This document shows, in pieces, positions 22,814 to 34,193 of a stretch of 64,000 nt of DNA; position 1 is the stretch's first letter; every line of letters begins with the position of its first letter. The position numbers were made by a program, and so were the translations under genes. The stretch covers positions 125,885,829 to 125,949,828 of the forward strand of contig OW240917.1 of assembly GCA_933207985.1 (NCBI GenBank), in the 5' to 3' direction. The notes beneath the pieces are model-generated. The model made no database searches. It was not told where the DNA came from and saw only the letters and a list, made by a program, of their open reading frames with translations. The stretch comes from Pelobates cultripes (lineage: Eukaryota; Chordata; Amphibia; Anura; Pelobatidae).

Positions 22814-23599
22814 TGTTGGTGGCAATTAAATTGTAATGTGTTTTTGTATATGTAGTGCTTGGTTTGGCTGTATATATTTGTTTTATGTGTAGATTATGGA
22901 GACTTTGCTGACTTCATGAGAACCACAAGGAAAATTGTGCTTCAAGACTGCATTGAATTACATTAGTCATCATAGAGCCCATGTATGCCTGTATAAATGG
23001 TCCTGTTTACACAATTGATAATTACATCCATCATAATTTTTATCTCTAACTATAATCTTGCAATGCCTGTGACTTTCTTGAGCTGTAAAAGCTGCTCTAA
23101 GACTGAAAATACTGGCAAAGTGTACATCACACCTGTATCGAAAAGAGTAGGATGTGGGATATATATGTATGTGCAGAGCGAGAGAGATTGCTGTAAAATA
23201 GTGCATTTGACATCATTAGCATCAGGACACATGGATGAAATTATAATTTGGGAACTTGCCATGTTTTGTCCTGGAGGCTCTCTGGTTTTGCAGTTAAAGG
23301 GACATTCTTGATAGTCATTGCCCACAGCCCCACTCAACAATGTTTTTTAATTAATTTTGAAGACAACTTTCTTTCCCGGATTAACGGCCCAAGCCCATGG
23401 TGCTCAAGATCTGAACATTAATTTCTCAGATTTTTCTTCTTCTTCTTCTTCAGTTTTAAAGGTACAAAACTACATTTGTATGTCTGAAATTAGGTTTTGA
23501 AATAATTGTATTTCATTTTAGATATGCCCTGAATCAGAGAAACAGAATATTTTGACATATATTTAATGAGAAAATACCACTACAATGCCAGTAAATGCT
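22814..23599. other. Intron, one T2-end scrap
   Basis: TTAAAGGGACATTC near 23295 looks like a single T2 end; no partner. (TTC)n near 23436-23451. Nothing else recognised. Confidence 0.4.
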
Positions 23600-23720
23600 T
23601 TTTAATTTTTTTTTTATTACTGGCATTTATAAAGCACCAACACTTTCCGCAGCACTCTACAATTAGGGTAGAACGTACAATATACAGAGACAAATACAAA
23701 AGGTAAAGAGGGTCCTGAAC
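23600..23720 (-). repeat. L2/SINE tail fragment
   Basis: TTTATAAAGCACCAACACTT then CCGCAGCACTCTACAATTAG and GAGGGTCCTGAACGTAAGC. This is the reverse-strand form of the L2 tail found in SINEs. Confidence 0.55.
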
Positions 23721-25099
23721 GTAAGCTAAGATTTAACCATTAAAGCTATTTTTTATACTTAGTTAGATAGCCCATGAGCCCTATTGAACTGATTGTAGTA
23801 AGTAGTGCTATAAAGCACTTACATCTACTACACTTCCTAGCACATAAACACTACAGTATCCCTTCCATGATGTAATTTGCATGCATTCATATGGCATTGT
23901 GCGTGTTAAATTCACATGCCATGCACTGGTTGTGCAAGGACAGCCAGGTGTACAATCTACATTTGAAAAAAAACATTACTATAGCAACCCATAGGTTTTC
24001 AGATTTTGCTTTTTGTCAGCAATTTGTTTGTGCAAAACAAACATATAAATCTTCAGCATTACTTTTGACCACTACTTGAGATCCAGTGTTGGCATGAATC
24101 AGCGTGATTTTCATTTTGCGTCTGTACCCCTTACTGGGGCTGCTTTGTAACAGTTCCAGGCATAGGAGTTCAAGCTCCATCTTCCAGCTGTCATAGGCCG
24201 TTAGATCTATAACAGGGTGTGATGGCCAAGCACTGGTAATTTCCATGGCATGATCTGGGTTTAACAACATGTTGCAGTAGTGGGAATAGCAAAATGTAGC
24301 ATTTAGAAGGGGAACAAGTTGGTAAGTAGTGCTTACGATCTCTTATTATTCTTTATGGAAATGCTAAGATTCCTGTCAGCCAGGAATAGCTAGTTGTAAT
24401 TGGTGAGATATTTCTGTATTGAAAGAGTCGCTACTTGCTAATGTTACCCATTTTAGCAATTAGTAGTTTGTCAGTGACACTAAACAAAAGCATTGGAAAG
24501 AAGCCCTCAGATTTGGTGATGGTGTGATTGTCAACTGCATCTTATACTTGTTCGTGGTATGCTCTGAGCAACAACTTGTCCTATAGCTGTGGCAGATAAA
24601 ACAAAGAATGATTGTCTGCTCAGCCCAATATCTGCATTGCAAATAACTTCTCTTACATTCAGAGTTGCATCCATCTTGCTTGTTTTCCCGGGTGATTTTA
24701 TTTAATTATAATTCTTGAGGAATGTTTTTTGTTCTCCTGAGAAGCATTTTTTATTTATTTATTTTTTATTAAAACCACTAACACATGTTTGTGCGCATAC
24801 ACAATATTGAAATGATAGCCCCCCCCCCGCACACTATATTTAAAAAGTTACAGCCTTTTCACTGGAGACAGGACGAAGCTGGACAAGATGTTTCCTATTA
24901 GTAATGAGGTTAAGTCTTGGATAGAAATCATTCTGCTTTGCTTGAAAGGCTGTGCAAATGCAAGCCAAACAAGTCCTATGCATACAAATTACCTCCTAAT
25001 TCAAATGCACTATGGTTTGCATACTAATGTCCTTAGTTTTTTGTACATTTCCATGGACAAATACCCATGCAAGAAAAAAAAATCAAAGTATCCCTACTA
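23721..25099. other. Intron, nothing recognised
   Basis: No repeat or exon identified. A C tract is at about 24820-24829. The block 24060-24270 is less AT-rich and repeat-free. Confidence 0.4.
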
Positions 25100-25894
25100 G
25101 CTCCAGGTCCATTGGGAATTAACCACCAAGTGCCCACTGTTTTATGTACATATGAACATGAATAATAACACTTTAAAGTTGGACAAAGCTGTATGTGTGT
25201 AATAATAATTTTATTGGTCCCCTGCTGTCCCTATGTTGGTTTCCATACTTGTCACTAAGATTTAGCTTTAAGAGTTTAAGAACTTACACAAATGAAAGTT
25301 GAAACATAATAGTTGTAAGTACTATATACCCCCCAAAAATATGTGGAGAGAGGTTTGCTGACATTCGAGCTGTGTTCTACTGCCCTGTGTACCTAAAGCT
25401 GAGAGGTACTGTTTGAGGGACACTAAAGACACCCAGACTACCTTATCTCAATGATGTAGTCTAGATGCAGTGCCCCTGTCTTTTTGAAGCCTGCAGAGAA
25501 AAATATTGCCGTTCTGTAGGAATAGCAGTGGTTATATGACTGCCACTAGAGCTGCTTCCTCTATTACATCCGAGTATGTTCTCTTTCTAAAAACGTATAC
25601 TACCCCATTAAATGTAGGCATTCATTTTATAGAGGTAACCTTGAGCTCTCCAGCTGTTAGTCTAGATAAGTAACATCTGGAATGCCAGTATCTGCCTTCC
25701 ACTTACATAGGTGGGAGCTTGCATACATGTGTGCAGTATACTTTACCTGCCTCAGAATTTATAATTTTTTCAATGATTTGGGGGCAGACATGGTCAAAGA
25801 CAGGAACTTGTATACAGTTGAAGAAGTAATCTAAATGGGATATGCTTTTTTGTTGCACGCCTCAAGTGTTTAAGTTGCTTTGGAAATATTGCAA
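25100..25894. repeat. Local segmental duplication, copy 2
   Basis: Direct copy of 22273-22813 about 2.8 kb downstream. It differs by substitutions, lacks the TTAA MITE, and has an extra segment of about 337 bp (25352-25688) between GGAGAG and TATCTGCC. Part of that segment resembles a T2 MITE. Confidence 0.9.
25417..25608. mobile_element. T2-like MITE fragment
   Basis: GAGGGACACTAAAGACACCCAG is close to a T2 left end, followed by the internal block GCCGTTCTGTAGGAATAGC..TGCCACTAGAG, also seen in the T2-like fragment at 27068. The right end is missing. Confidence 0.5.
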
Positions 25895-26102
25895 GATGTA
25901 TATTTCGTGTGAAATATATTGGCTGCTTCAATTAAGTATTCAGTTATTTATGCTGTATTCTGATAGTCATAAACAGTGTAAAATAAGGCCAGCAAAATAA
26001 ACACACGTGCAGTAAAGATTCAAGTGTATGATGGTAGCTGAATAGAGTTGTAGCAAAAAATACCATTGGTGAAATGCAGTGCCTTACGAAGATGCATATT
26101 AA

Positions 26103-26246
26103 CAGGGTTATCCAGTAAAGTGTGAATTCAGAGTGAATTTTAAATGTAAGAACAGCGTAGCCGATATTAAAACATAGCAGATTTTTATCAGTTAACCTAT
26201 TTTGACTTTAAATTCACTTTGAATTCTCAATTTAACAAATAACCCC
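26103..26246. mobile_element. Palindromic MITE, GGGTTATTTA family
   Basis: AGGGTTATCCAGTAAAGTG..GAATTCAGAGTGAATTTTAA and inverted TTTAAATTCACTTTGAATTC..AACAAATAACCCC. Same family as 5413-5583. Confidence 0.7.
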
Positions 26247-27067
26247 GTTAGTAAATTAGTAGGAAGGAAGTAATCTTTGAGTTTAGAAAAAAAAATAGGT
26301 TTTCTCAGAGTTTCCATTATATAATTATAACAATTAATAAGTAAATAAAGCAAATATACACAACTGTTCTTAGTCATTTAGAGACAAGAGAAAAAAACAA
26401 CAGAAGGCAGTAGTTCTGTATAACAAGGGACCGTAATAAAGATGTTTTAAGAATTGTTGTAAGGAAGTTGTTGAAGGAGGCACCATATCCACTACAAAAC
26501 ATTTGGGTGTTTGAAGTGTTAATTTATAGGTGTAGGTAGATGGATAAATGAGTAGAAAGTAATATTTAGATTTAAACTAAATCAAACTGATTTGTGTAGA
26601 GAAATAGGTATCTTGCAAGTATAATGCAGAGCTTTGTGGGGTATAATTATTTTGCCAATGAAGTTGCATAGCTCTAGGGTACAACACATAACCAGATTTC
26701 TTGCAGGGCTGCCTGTGCTGAATTTATCGTATTACGTTCTGAAAAAAAGTGTTGTTGCATAAAGGTGCTTCTAAGTTTGGACAGGAAAGTAATTATAAAT
26801 GAATCAGCACATTACAATTAATGTAACCGAGCCAATTATATCAAGCAAAAACAACTTGACATATTGGCCTCTGTTTAATAAGTGTTCCAAATGATTCAAT
26901 ACTGTTAGAAAAAAACCTTTCCAAATGGTTTATCTACAGAAGTCACCATTAACATCTATGGACATTTTTGTAAATAAATAATTTGGAAAGTGTATTAAAT
27001 CAGTACTGCTCTTTCTTTATTCTGATGGCAACAAATTGCTTATATTTTACCCTGGTTTGTCCATATT
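26247..27067. other. Intron, nothing recognised
   Basis: AT-rich with A runs near 26285. No exon. Confidence 0.4.
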
Positions 27068-27327
27068 AAAGGAGCTCTTTAGTAACCCATACCACTTCAT
27101 CTCAACCCTGCTATGTAAAATATTGCAGTTTTCTTTAGAAACGGCTATGTTTACATTGTAGGCTGAATCCACCTCTAGTGACGGCCACACTGACAACCAC
27201 TAGAGTATAACTGATAGCAGCAGTTGATTGGAAAAGCACATATTTTTCCAGTTTCGCTATATTGGCCTTACATTTTAAATTCTCTATGAATTCCCAGCAA
27301 ATCTCAGTTTAGTGAATAACCCTGTTA
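27068..27327. mobile_element. T2-like fragment joined to GGGTTATTTA MITE half
   Basis: Starts TTAAAGGAGCTCTTTAGTAA with an internal AACGGCTATGTTTACATTG and CACTAGAGT block typical of T2 MITEs. From about 27257 it turns into the right half of the GGGTTATTTA-type MITE, ending AGTGAATAACCCTG. Probably two decayed elements in contact. Confidence 0.5.
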
Positions 27328-28394
27328 GGAAACTTCTAAATTCTAGAGCCACTCTGCGTGGCATGTGAAGGTGTGCACTCTAAATGAAAGAGTGATAACT
27401 ACTATGAAGAAATAAAACGTGACCGTGTTCATACAGCATAATATAAAAAATATGTGCTCTATATATACGTCTTCTCCATGGAATGCTATGTTAAGGATTA
27501 TACAAACTATTGTCGAAGGCTGATGAAGTCAACAATACTGCGAACATTCCTCGTGCCCCATTAACAACGTCTGTCTTGTTACTCTTCTATATACATTCTT
27601 TTTGGAAAGCGTGATTTTGTTTTGCTATTTCTTTGGCACGGTTATCTGTATTTCACAATCAAGGGGCTTCCTTGGTAACTACATCTGGCAGTTATATGGA
27701 ATCATTTTTTATTTTTTTTGGTTGGTGCTTAGAAGGAAGGAGGTGGTGGAAAGGATCTCCTCAACTTAGATGCTCATGTTCCCAGGGACTTGCAGGAGCT
27801 TGTCTTGCTCTCATACACTGCTTGAATTTTGGCAGTCGGCTTTGAGCCATTACATAAGCATGTTTATTCCTATTCCTTTTTGCTCTTCCTCCTTTAACAT
27901 GAAAGTGAGAATTTTCTGAATGATAAAAGACAGAAATTACTCTTTAACCCCTTCTATTTCTTAAAGGCATGTTCTGTATTCATCCTTCTAGAATTTAGAG
28001 GTTAAAATTGTGTATCTATAATCATATCAGTCTTGCTTTTCAAAATACATTCTGCTTAAACCTACTTTGCAATAGTTTGATGTTTTGTTGTGAGACTTAG
28101 CCCTCTGGTCTTCACCTATTGCCTTCTTCTTTTGTTCTTCTTTCTCTGCAGTTCACATTGTGTCTTCCTTGTGGTGGCTTGAAGGACTTTCCACAACTTT
28201 CCTATCAGTTTACCTCTGTGTATTGTTGGCAATACTATTGCAAACACAGTGTAAACTGTTGACACTATATGAATGAGAAATTATGATAATGGAGCTCCTT
28301 AGACTTGTGTTCTCAAACCGACCATCATCAACAGTCATCTATTCATTACAGAGTTGATCACGGAATAATCTCTAAATCATGAACCTGTGCTTAG
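27328..28394. other. Intron, mostly unrecognised
   Basis: A GCTGATGAAGTCAACAATACTG word near 27513-27534 vaguely recalls the Penelope core. An L2-like tail (CTGTTGACACTATATGAATG, AATTATGATAAT) is near 28256-28290. No coding signal. Confidence 0.35.
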
Positions 28395-28640
28395 GGTTAC
28401 TAGATCTGCCATGTTTTCAGGGACACATGTCATAAATACATTTTGATGGACCGCACATGAAAAGGGTTGCCCTGCAATATGTAGAATTCAGAAGAAGCTG
28501 TATATGATGAAGTAATTAGGCAATGAAGAATCCTGCAGAATATGCATGATACATACTGCAGGACAACCCTTTTCATGCATTTTCATAAATATGACAAGAT
28601 TATATGTGTCCCTGAAAACATGGTGGATCTGGTAAAATTA
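28395..28640. mobile_element. Inverted-repeat MITE (TCTGCCATGTTTTCAGGGAC ends)
   Basis: Left arm TTACTAGATCTGCCATG..TTTTCAGGGACACAT..AAAAGGGTTGCCCTGCA and right arm the inverted TGCAGGACAACCCTTTT..ATGTGTCCCTGAAAA..CATGGTGGATCTGGTAA. Arms of about 80 bases; no frame. Superfamily not assigned. Confidence 0.7.
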
Positions 28641-29794
28641 TCTATGTTGATTCTTGAGATCTGGTTTGTGTATCACTTCATTAGATTATTTTGGACAAAC
28701 ATCATTTAGGGTGTGGAAGTCCGTGTTCTTCAAACATTTGTTGTACAATGCCCAAAAGTGCAACCTTTTTTATCGAATCAATACACATATTATTGCTTGT
28801 CAGCATACTAAATTAAATATATAGCATTGTATAACCTAGAGATGTATAACAATGCATTTATTTATTTGATTGCTAAAAGTAGCTCAAAACTTTAATTCTC
28901 TTATATTGTTCACTCTACCAGAATCAAACAAACATTCGGGGAAAAAAAGACGTGTGAAGCTGTCCTGCTCTCTGCTCACAAATTGTCCAACAATATATAA
29001 AAACACTACGTAATTTAATCATCCTTGTCACTGTTAACCAAAAGGCGCTGTGTACGGTAATTACAGAAATGCGACATAGAGCTTTCTACGACTTCTGAAA
29101 TGGGCAAAAACATTTGGACAAGGCTCGTTTCACTTTACTTTTTCATGTCACATTGAGGTTATCCAGTAATATCTGACTGAGACGTGCTAAGCTGTGTCAT
29201 GCCGCTGTTGCAGTGAGGCCATTTCCCCCTGAGTTACCTACTCACCTCACCCCCTGTTTGGTCATTCCTGCAAACATCTGCCCTATCTTCAACTCTCTAA
29301 ATTTAATGTGAATAAAAAATTCAGGTGGAATGAAGTGGTTATAAAAGCATCTATCAACACATGAGCAGCTTGCCAAGTCAACTGTTTAGCTTGGAAGCCA
29401 CACTTTCCCAACTGCTTGAAAACAGGAAGTATCTCTGTTAAGTGATGGATAGCTTTTACTTTGCTGCGAATTTGGGGGGAAAATTAGTCTCTTTAACATA
29501 TGTAAATCAGAATACTTCTTTTTACATAAAATATAAGGAACGGACAACTCAATCCAAATTTGAAAAAAAAAAAATTCCTTCATGAATAACGATAATGTTA
29601 AATTCAAAATTAGCACCAAATGGGTTTGTGCTCTGCTATAGGATTTGTTAGACTAATCAGAATTGGTTCTAATTAGAATTGGTTAGAAATTAACAATCGT
29701 GTATTTTAAGGTGGTCAGAAATTATGTGAGTGACAAGAATACAAAGATCTTAGACAGACAATAGATTGATGGACAGAGAGATCAATCAGATAGA
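28641..29794. other. Intron with a repeat-free block
   Basis: 28940-29290 is repeat-free with more even composition and may be conserved non-coding sequence; this is only an impression. The rest is AT-rich intron. Confidence 0.3.
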
Positions 29795-30015
29795 CAGAAA
29801 ATCTATATTATTATAGATCTTTTCCACAATGTATGTCACAGTTATAGAAGAGGGATGTAAACAGGGCTCTGCTCAAACAAGCTTACAATCTATGAGAATT
29901 TTAGACAGGGGCATATCTATCCTTGGGTTGCTTGGTGAGATAGTCTGACCGGAATTCGAACTTGGGTTTCCCAGTTCTAAGGCAGTGATGTTAACACTGC
30001 TCTAACCAGCTGATA
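29795..30015 (-). repeat. tRNA-derived SINE with L2-type tail
   Basis: On the minus strand: a box-A-like CTGGTTAGAGCAGT (29996-30009), a box-B-like GTTCGAATTCC (about 29951-29963), then CTCATAGATTGTAAGCTTG and TTTGAGCAGAGCCCTGTTTA, the L2/CORE-type tail, ending in TATAATAAT. The cloverleaf is not intact, so this is a SINE, not a tRNA gene. Confidence 0.75.
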
Positions 30016-31169
30016 TATAATGATAAGCCCATATTGAGTTTTATAGGATACACTTCACACAGCCCTCCGTACAGACCAGCTGTTAAGAGCAAGCACCCAG
30101 CTGTCTATAATATCTGAAGCTTATATAGTGATTAGGAGAAATCAAAATCCTTTTGATGTGAAACAGAAAAAAACATTATTCTATTGTAAGTCAGATTACT
30201 TCTTCTGTGTCTACATCTGCCTTTCTTTATTTTATGCTACAGAGTAAATTGTTGATCACCATATACATTTTTATATGTCAGAATGGAAAAAAAATCTGAA
30301 TCTGCAAATATGTGATAAAAAAAAAAGCAAGTCGATTCTGGCAGAATTTTGCTGCCTGATGGAGCTCTAAGAGATGATCTCAGTTTCGATAACCACTTGA
30401 AATGTGACTGTAGGTGCTGAAATCAGCTGCAGTCCTGAAATAACCCGAGCAGCAAGTCCTTGCAGAAATCAAGATGCCTCATAAGGAAAAGCCTTCCAAG
30501 ATAATGTTTTACTTTCAAAAGACAAATGGGACACATTCCCTTTTTCCACAATGCATACGAACCTCTGAAAAAGGGAAAGACCTGTAGCCTCCAAAAGAAT
30601 TTCAATGTATTCTTTATTGTTTGGAGATAAATAAATGGTAATAACTGGACTGGGTTTTAAGATTATTTTTTTTAAGCTAGCAGAGAATCCAAAGCAAAAA
30701 GTATGTAAGTATTACGAAATTAAAACAGAAAGTATTTCATGGGTTACTCCAACAACAAAAAAATATATATGGTTTAATAAAACTGTTTTCAGTTTAATTT
30801 GGTCCCCCAAATAAAAAATAATAAAGCTAAAAACCTGATGACCTAAAAACCTGAAGACCTTAGACCTCACACCGTAGTCAAGTTCACTTGGCAGCCTGAT
30901 CCTGTTCCAATAATGTCAACCCCCTTACTGCTTAGAGCAGGATGTCAGAGAGGACAGACTGATGAGAGCACTTGGGTGGAATGGAATGGAGAGGCCGTAC
31001 TTTCATTGGTCGTCTGCCCCCAGAATGCTGTCTTTGCTGATAACAGACATCAAATATGCACATAATTAACATTAACTAGCCCAAACACTTGTTTCGGACT
31101 GACTAATGATGTTGCCACAGGTGGTGATACATCTGTGGCAGCAAAGAACTTTAATGCTTGACGTGCACA
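30016..31169. other. Intron, nothing recognised
   Basis: AT-rich, with a TTGCCACAG..CTGTGGCA inverted word at about 31105-31138. No exon. Confidence 0.4.
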
Positions 31170-31669
31170 CAGTGGTGCCACGGAATGTTTCCCCGGTGCT
31201 ATGACTATAGCATCGGGAAACATAACTGCTGAGCAGGGGCCGGTCGGGTGCCGTGGTCCTTTAAGACAGTGACCGGAACCCTGTAATGTCGTCCGGCTGT
31301 CACTTCCTCCCAGCGTCATGCAGAGAGACGGTGCGGGAGGGAGAGGAGGCAGCCGCAGCATGAGGGGAAAGGAGCAGTGCAGAGCTGCTCCAGACCCCTC
31401 ACACACAGCAGCCAGCAGCACACCAAGCCACCCTCCTGGACATACAAGGTAAGCTAACAGGAGGGTGGCTGGAGACAAACAAATATAACGTGTGTGTGTG
31501 TGTATCAGTGTGAGAGAGTGTGTGCACACATCTGTGTGTCATGGTGTGTGTGTATATGTTGTTGTATACTTGTGTAAAGGTGTGTGTATCTGTGTCTGTG
31601 TGTCAGTCAATGTGAATCTATGTATCTCTCTGTTAATGTGTATGTATATCTGTGTAAGTATGCATGTGG

Positions 31670-31703
<34 letters not shown>

Positions 31704-32112
31704 ATACATCCAAGCAGTCAAACACGAGCACAACATACAAACATACTCCTGCAATCTAACACAAATATTACATACAAACACACTCCTGCATTCAAACTCC
31801 CCCAAAAATATACACACACACCCCCTTCACTCAAACACAAATATTCACACAAATGTACATCCGCATTAAAAAGTTAACATTACATTCAGACACACCCATG
31901 CAATCAAACGCAAACACTACATACAAACACACCCCTGTATTTAAAACACAAACTATATACAAGCACCCTTTCAAACACCAACACTGTACATTAAACTATA
32001 GCGCCAATAAATGCCACAGCGCTGTACAGATATACAACCTAGAAGTTTTGACTTGGGGTGCTTTAAAAAAATATTGAAATATTAAGGGCGTAAAAAAGTT
32101 TAGGAACCACTG
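31170..32112. mobile_element. hAT-like element or composite
   Basis: Begins CAGTGGTGCCACGG, with a GC-rich left part whose order and words (GACCGG..CCCTGTAATG, CACTTCCTCCCAGC, CCACCCTCCTGGACATACAAGG) parallel the hAT at 52770-53836. Then a TG array (31490-31702), a CA array (31705-31985), an L2-tail scrap (about 31990-32035) and a right end AGTTTAGGAACCACTG of a common hAT type. No matching 8-bp duplication was found (CGTGCACA vs ATCTAGAA), so the two ends may belong to different insertions. Confidence 0.55.
31490..31702. repeat. TG-rich minisatellite
   Basis: (TG)n with TATCAGTG and TATCTGTG interruptions, ending in a pure (GT)n of about 30 bases. Confidence 0.85.
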
Positions 32113-32184
32113 ATCTAGAACAATGTGAATCACATGGCTAAATGTTAAAGTAGTATGTGTATAAGGGCATCTTAATGTTATTTA

Positions 32185-32262
32185 ATAATAACCGGGACAG
32201 GGGCACTATACTATTAGGAATACAGGTTTGTATTCGTAACGCTATATAGTGTTTCTTTAAAA
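32185..32262. mobile_element. T2 MITE right-end fragment
   Basis: ACAGGGGCACTATACTATTA..TTCGTAACGCTATATAGTGT then TTCTTTAA. This is the foldback right end of a T2-type element. Confidence 0.5.
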
Positions 32263-33479
32263 TATGTTACTTGATTTCTGCAGAAGGTAACTTTAATAAA
32301 ATAATGTCTTACATGTTCATTGTCACGGTTTACTCTTTTATTCTCACTGAAATAGTTTTGCTTTCCCTCAGTATCATGGCTGGAAATTATATTTACTGTA
32401 CTTTCAATAGTGTGTGATATATTTTTAAAATGAGTGTTGGAAGCCATCTGTGTGATGTTAAAATTCATGGAACACTCGGAAAGGATTATTCCACCTATAC
32501 TCCTGAGCATGTGGATAATGTACTTGTCAGATGTGGTAGAACCCAGTAGATAGCTAGGGGATTTCCCTATTACTGTAGACAATCTACTTTTTGCATGTGA
32601 ACTTTGCATTTGGCCAACAGAGACTTATTAGCACTTTACCACTTGGCAAGGTTTGGGCACCACTGTGGCTAAATATCAGTTGTCTAATAAACTAACAAAT
32701 GGCAGATACCGTTGACTAGCAAAGCCCTAGGGTTCAGTCTAGTTTAGGAATTAGTTTCTATTACTGTAAATTAAGCCACAAATAGTTATGCAAGGTTTTA
32801 TTGGCATAAATCGAAGTGCTGTGGTTAGTTTTCTGTGTGAAGCTAAATGGGATCTATATTTTGGGAACAATTTTATGATTAGGGTTATTTGCATTATGTA
32901 ATCATCAGATTTGATGTTTAAATGTAATATAGAAAAATATATGTTTAAGCCACAGAAAGATAAAATAGAATTACGATTGTATCCAAAAAAGAATTTGTGA
33001 CTCTTTTTTTCTAACCAAACATAAACAGAAAAAATACATTTCCAAGAAGAATGATTGTTTAATAGTGTTTATGTATCCTAATATATTGTGTATCGAAAGT
33101 TTTTTAAATAAAAACTAAATTTACCTATTTGAATTATTGCACAGATTCTTACCCATGAGAAGTGTTTTACTTCATCCTTCCACATTTTAAGTTTCCAAAG
33201 GTTGGAAAAGTATGATATTGTTCTGTCTATCTAATATACTATGTCTTAACTAAAGTTATATATCCAATTGTCCAGTTGACGTTTAACCTTTACTGCACTC
33301 TGCTACCACCTATATTAGATCAGTCCGCAAAGCCACTACTATCCAAGAGGCAAAAATGTGAAGTGATTCCCAATTTAAAACAAACTAGAAAATGGGGTGG
33401 AATCTTCTTTACTCCACAGTGGCAGTAAGGTTTCGCATTGGTTTATCAAGGTGTTACCTCACACAAACAATTATATATT
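32263..33479. other. Intron, nothing recognised
   Basis: AT-rich sequence with no named repeat or exon. Confidence 0.4.
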
Positions 33480-33632
33480 TGGATATTCTGTTTCTAATTT
33501 CCAGGTAGAGGGTTTATTGCCAAACTTAGCTACCGAAGTACTTCTGGGTGAATTCCATCTGGCCTCGGGGCTTTGCTTATATTAACGTTATTAAATTGCT
33601 GTAGCACTTTGTCCTGTGTCCTCCGATCATGT
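33480..33632 (-). pseudogene. LINE reverse transcriptase scrap (L2/CR1-type)
   Basis: Minus-strand translation gives QDKVLQQFNNVNISKAPRPD then GIHPEVLR before a stop. KAPGPDGIHPRVL is the hallmark of the first RT motif of CR1/L2/Rex-type LINEs. Only about 50 codons remain, so this is a dead fragment. Confidence 0.7.
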
Positions 33633-34021
33633 TTTTCTATAAGGTTTTTTTATTGTAATCTGTATATGTAGCAAGATTTAACATTTCAGCCTTTTCATGA
33701 TCTTCATTTACTAATACAAGCTGTACTAAACTCTCTGTGACCCAACACTTTTACTCTTGAGATATTTTTATAATGCACATACGTTAAAACTAGAAAAATA
33801 CATTTCATTGTGCATCTAATATGGAGAAAAAATTAATTATAGGATACAATATATATATGTATATATATTTTTTTCTTTTTTTTTTTTTTAATACATTGCT
33901 AAACACAAATACACACACTTGCATTGGTGTTGTGGCAAGCTTATACTGTAACTAAATCCCCATTATTATGGCCTAGACTTGGTTCTGTGACCTTACGTTC
34001 TGTGACCTTAAAAATTGCTGT
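33633..34021. other. Intron, (TA)n and T tract
   Basis: (TA)n at about 33848-33868 followed by a T-rich tract. TTCTGTGACCTTA is repeated in tandem near 33980-34010. Nothing else. Confidence 0.45.
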
Positions 34022-34085
34022 TCAGTAAATTATTATTATTTTTATAGCGCCAGCAAATTCCGTAGCGCTGTACAATGGGTGAGTG
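34022..34085 (-). repeat. L2/SINE tail fragment
   Basis: TTATTATTATTTTTATAGCG then CCAGCAAATTCCGTAGCG and CTGTACAATGGG. Confidence 0.65.
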
Positions 34086-34098
34086 TGGATCTTGTATG

Positions 34099-34099
34099 T

Positions 34100-34191
<92 letters not shown>

Positions 34192-34193
34192 CA
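34099..34193. repeat. Compound microsatellite (GT)n(AT)n(AG)n(ACAG)n
   Basis: Four simple-repeat blocks follow one another directly, starting right after the SINE tail. Confidence 0.95.

Noticed and set aside
29951..30009. tRNA gene on the minus strand
   Set aside because: Box-A and box-B-like words are present, but the arms do not pair properly and an L2-type tail follows; it is a tRNA-derived SINE.
31170..32112. Single clean hAT element
   Set aside because: The two ends are of different type and the 8-base flanks do not match, so I call it a composite.
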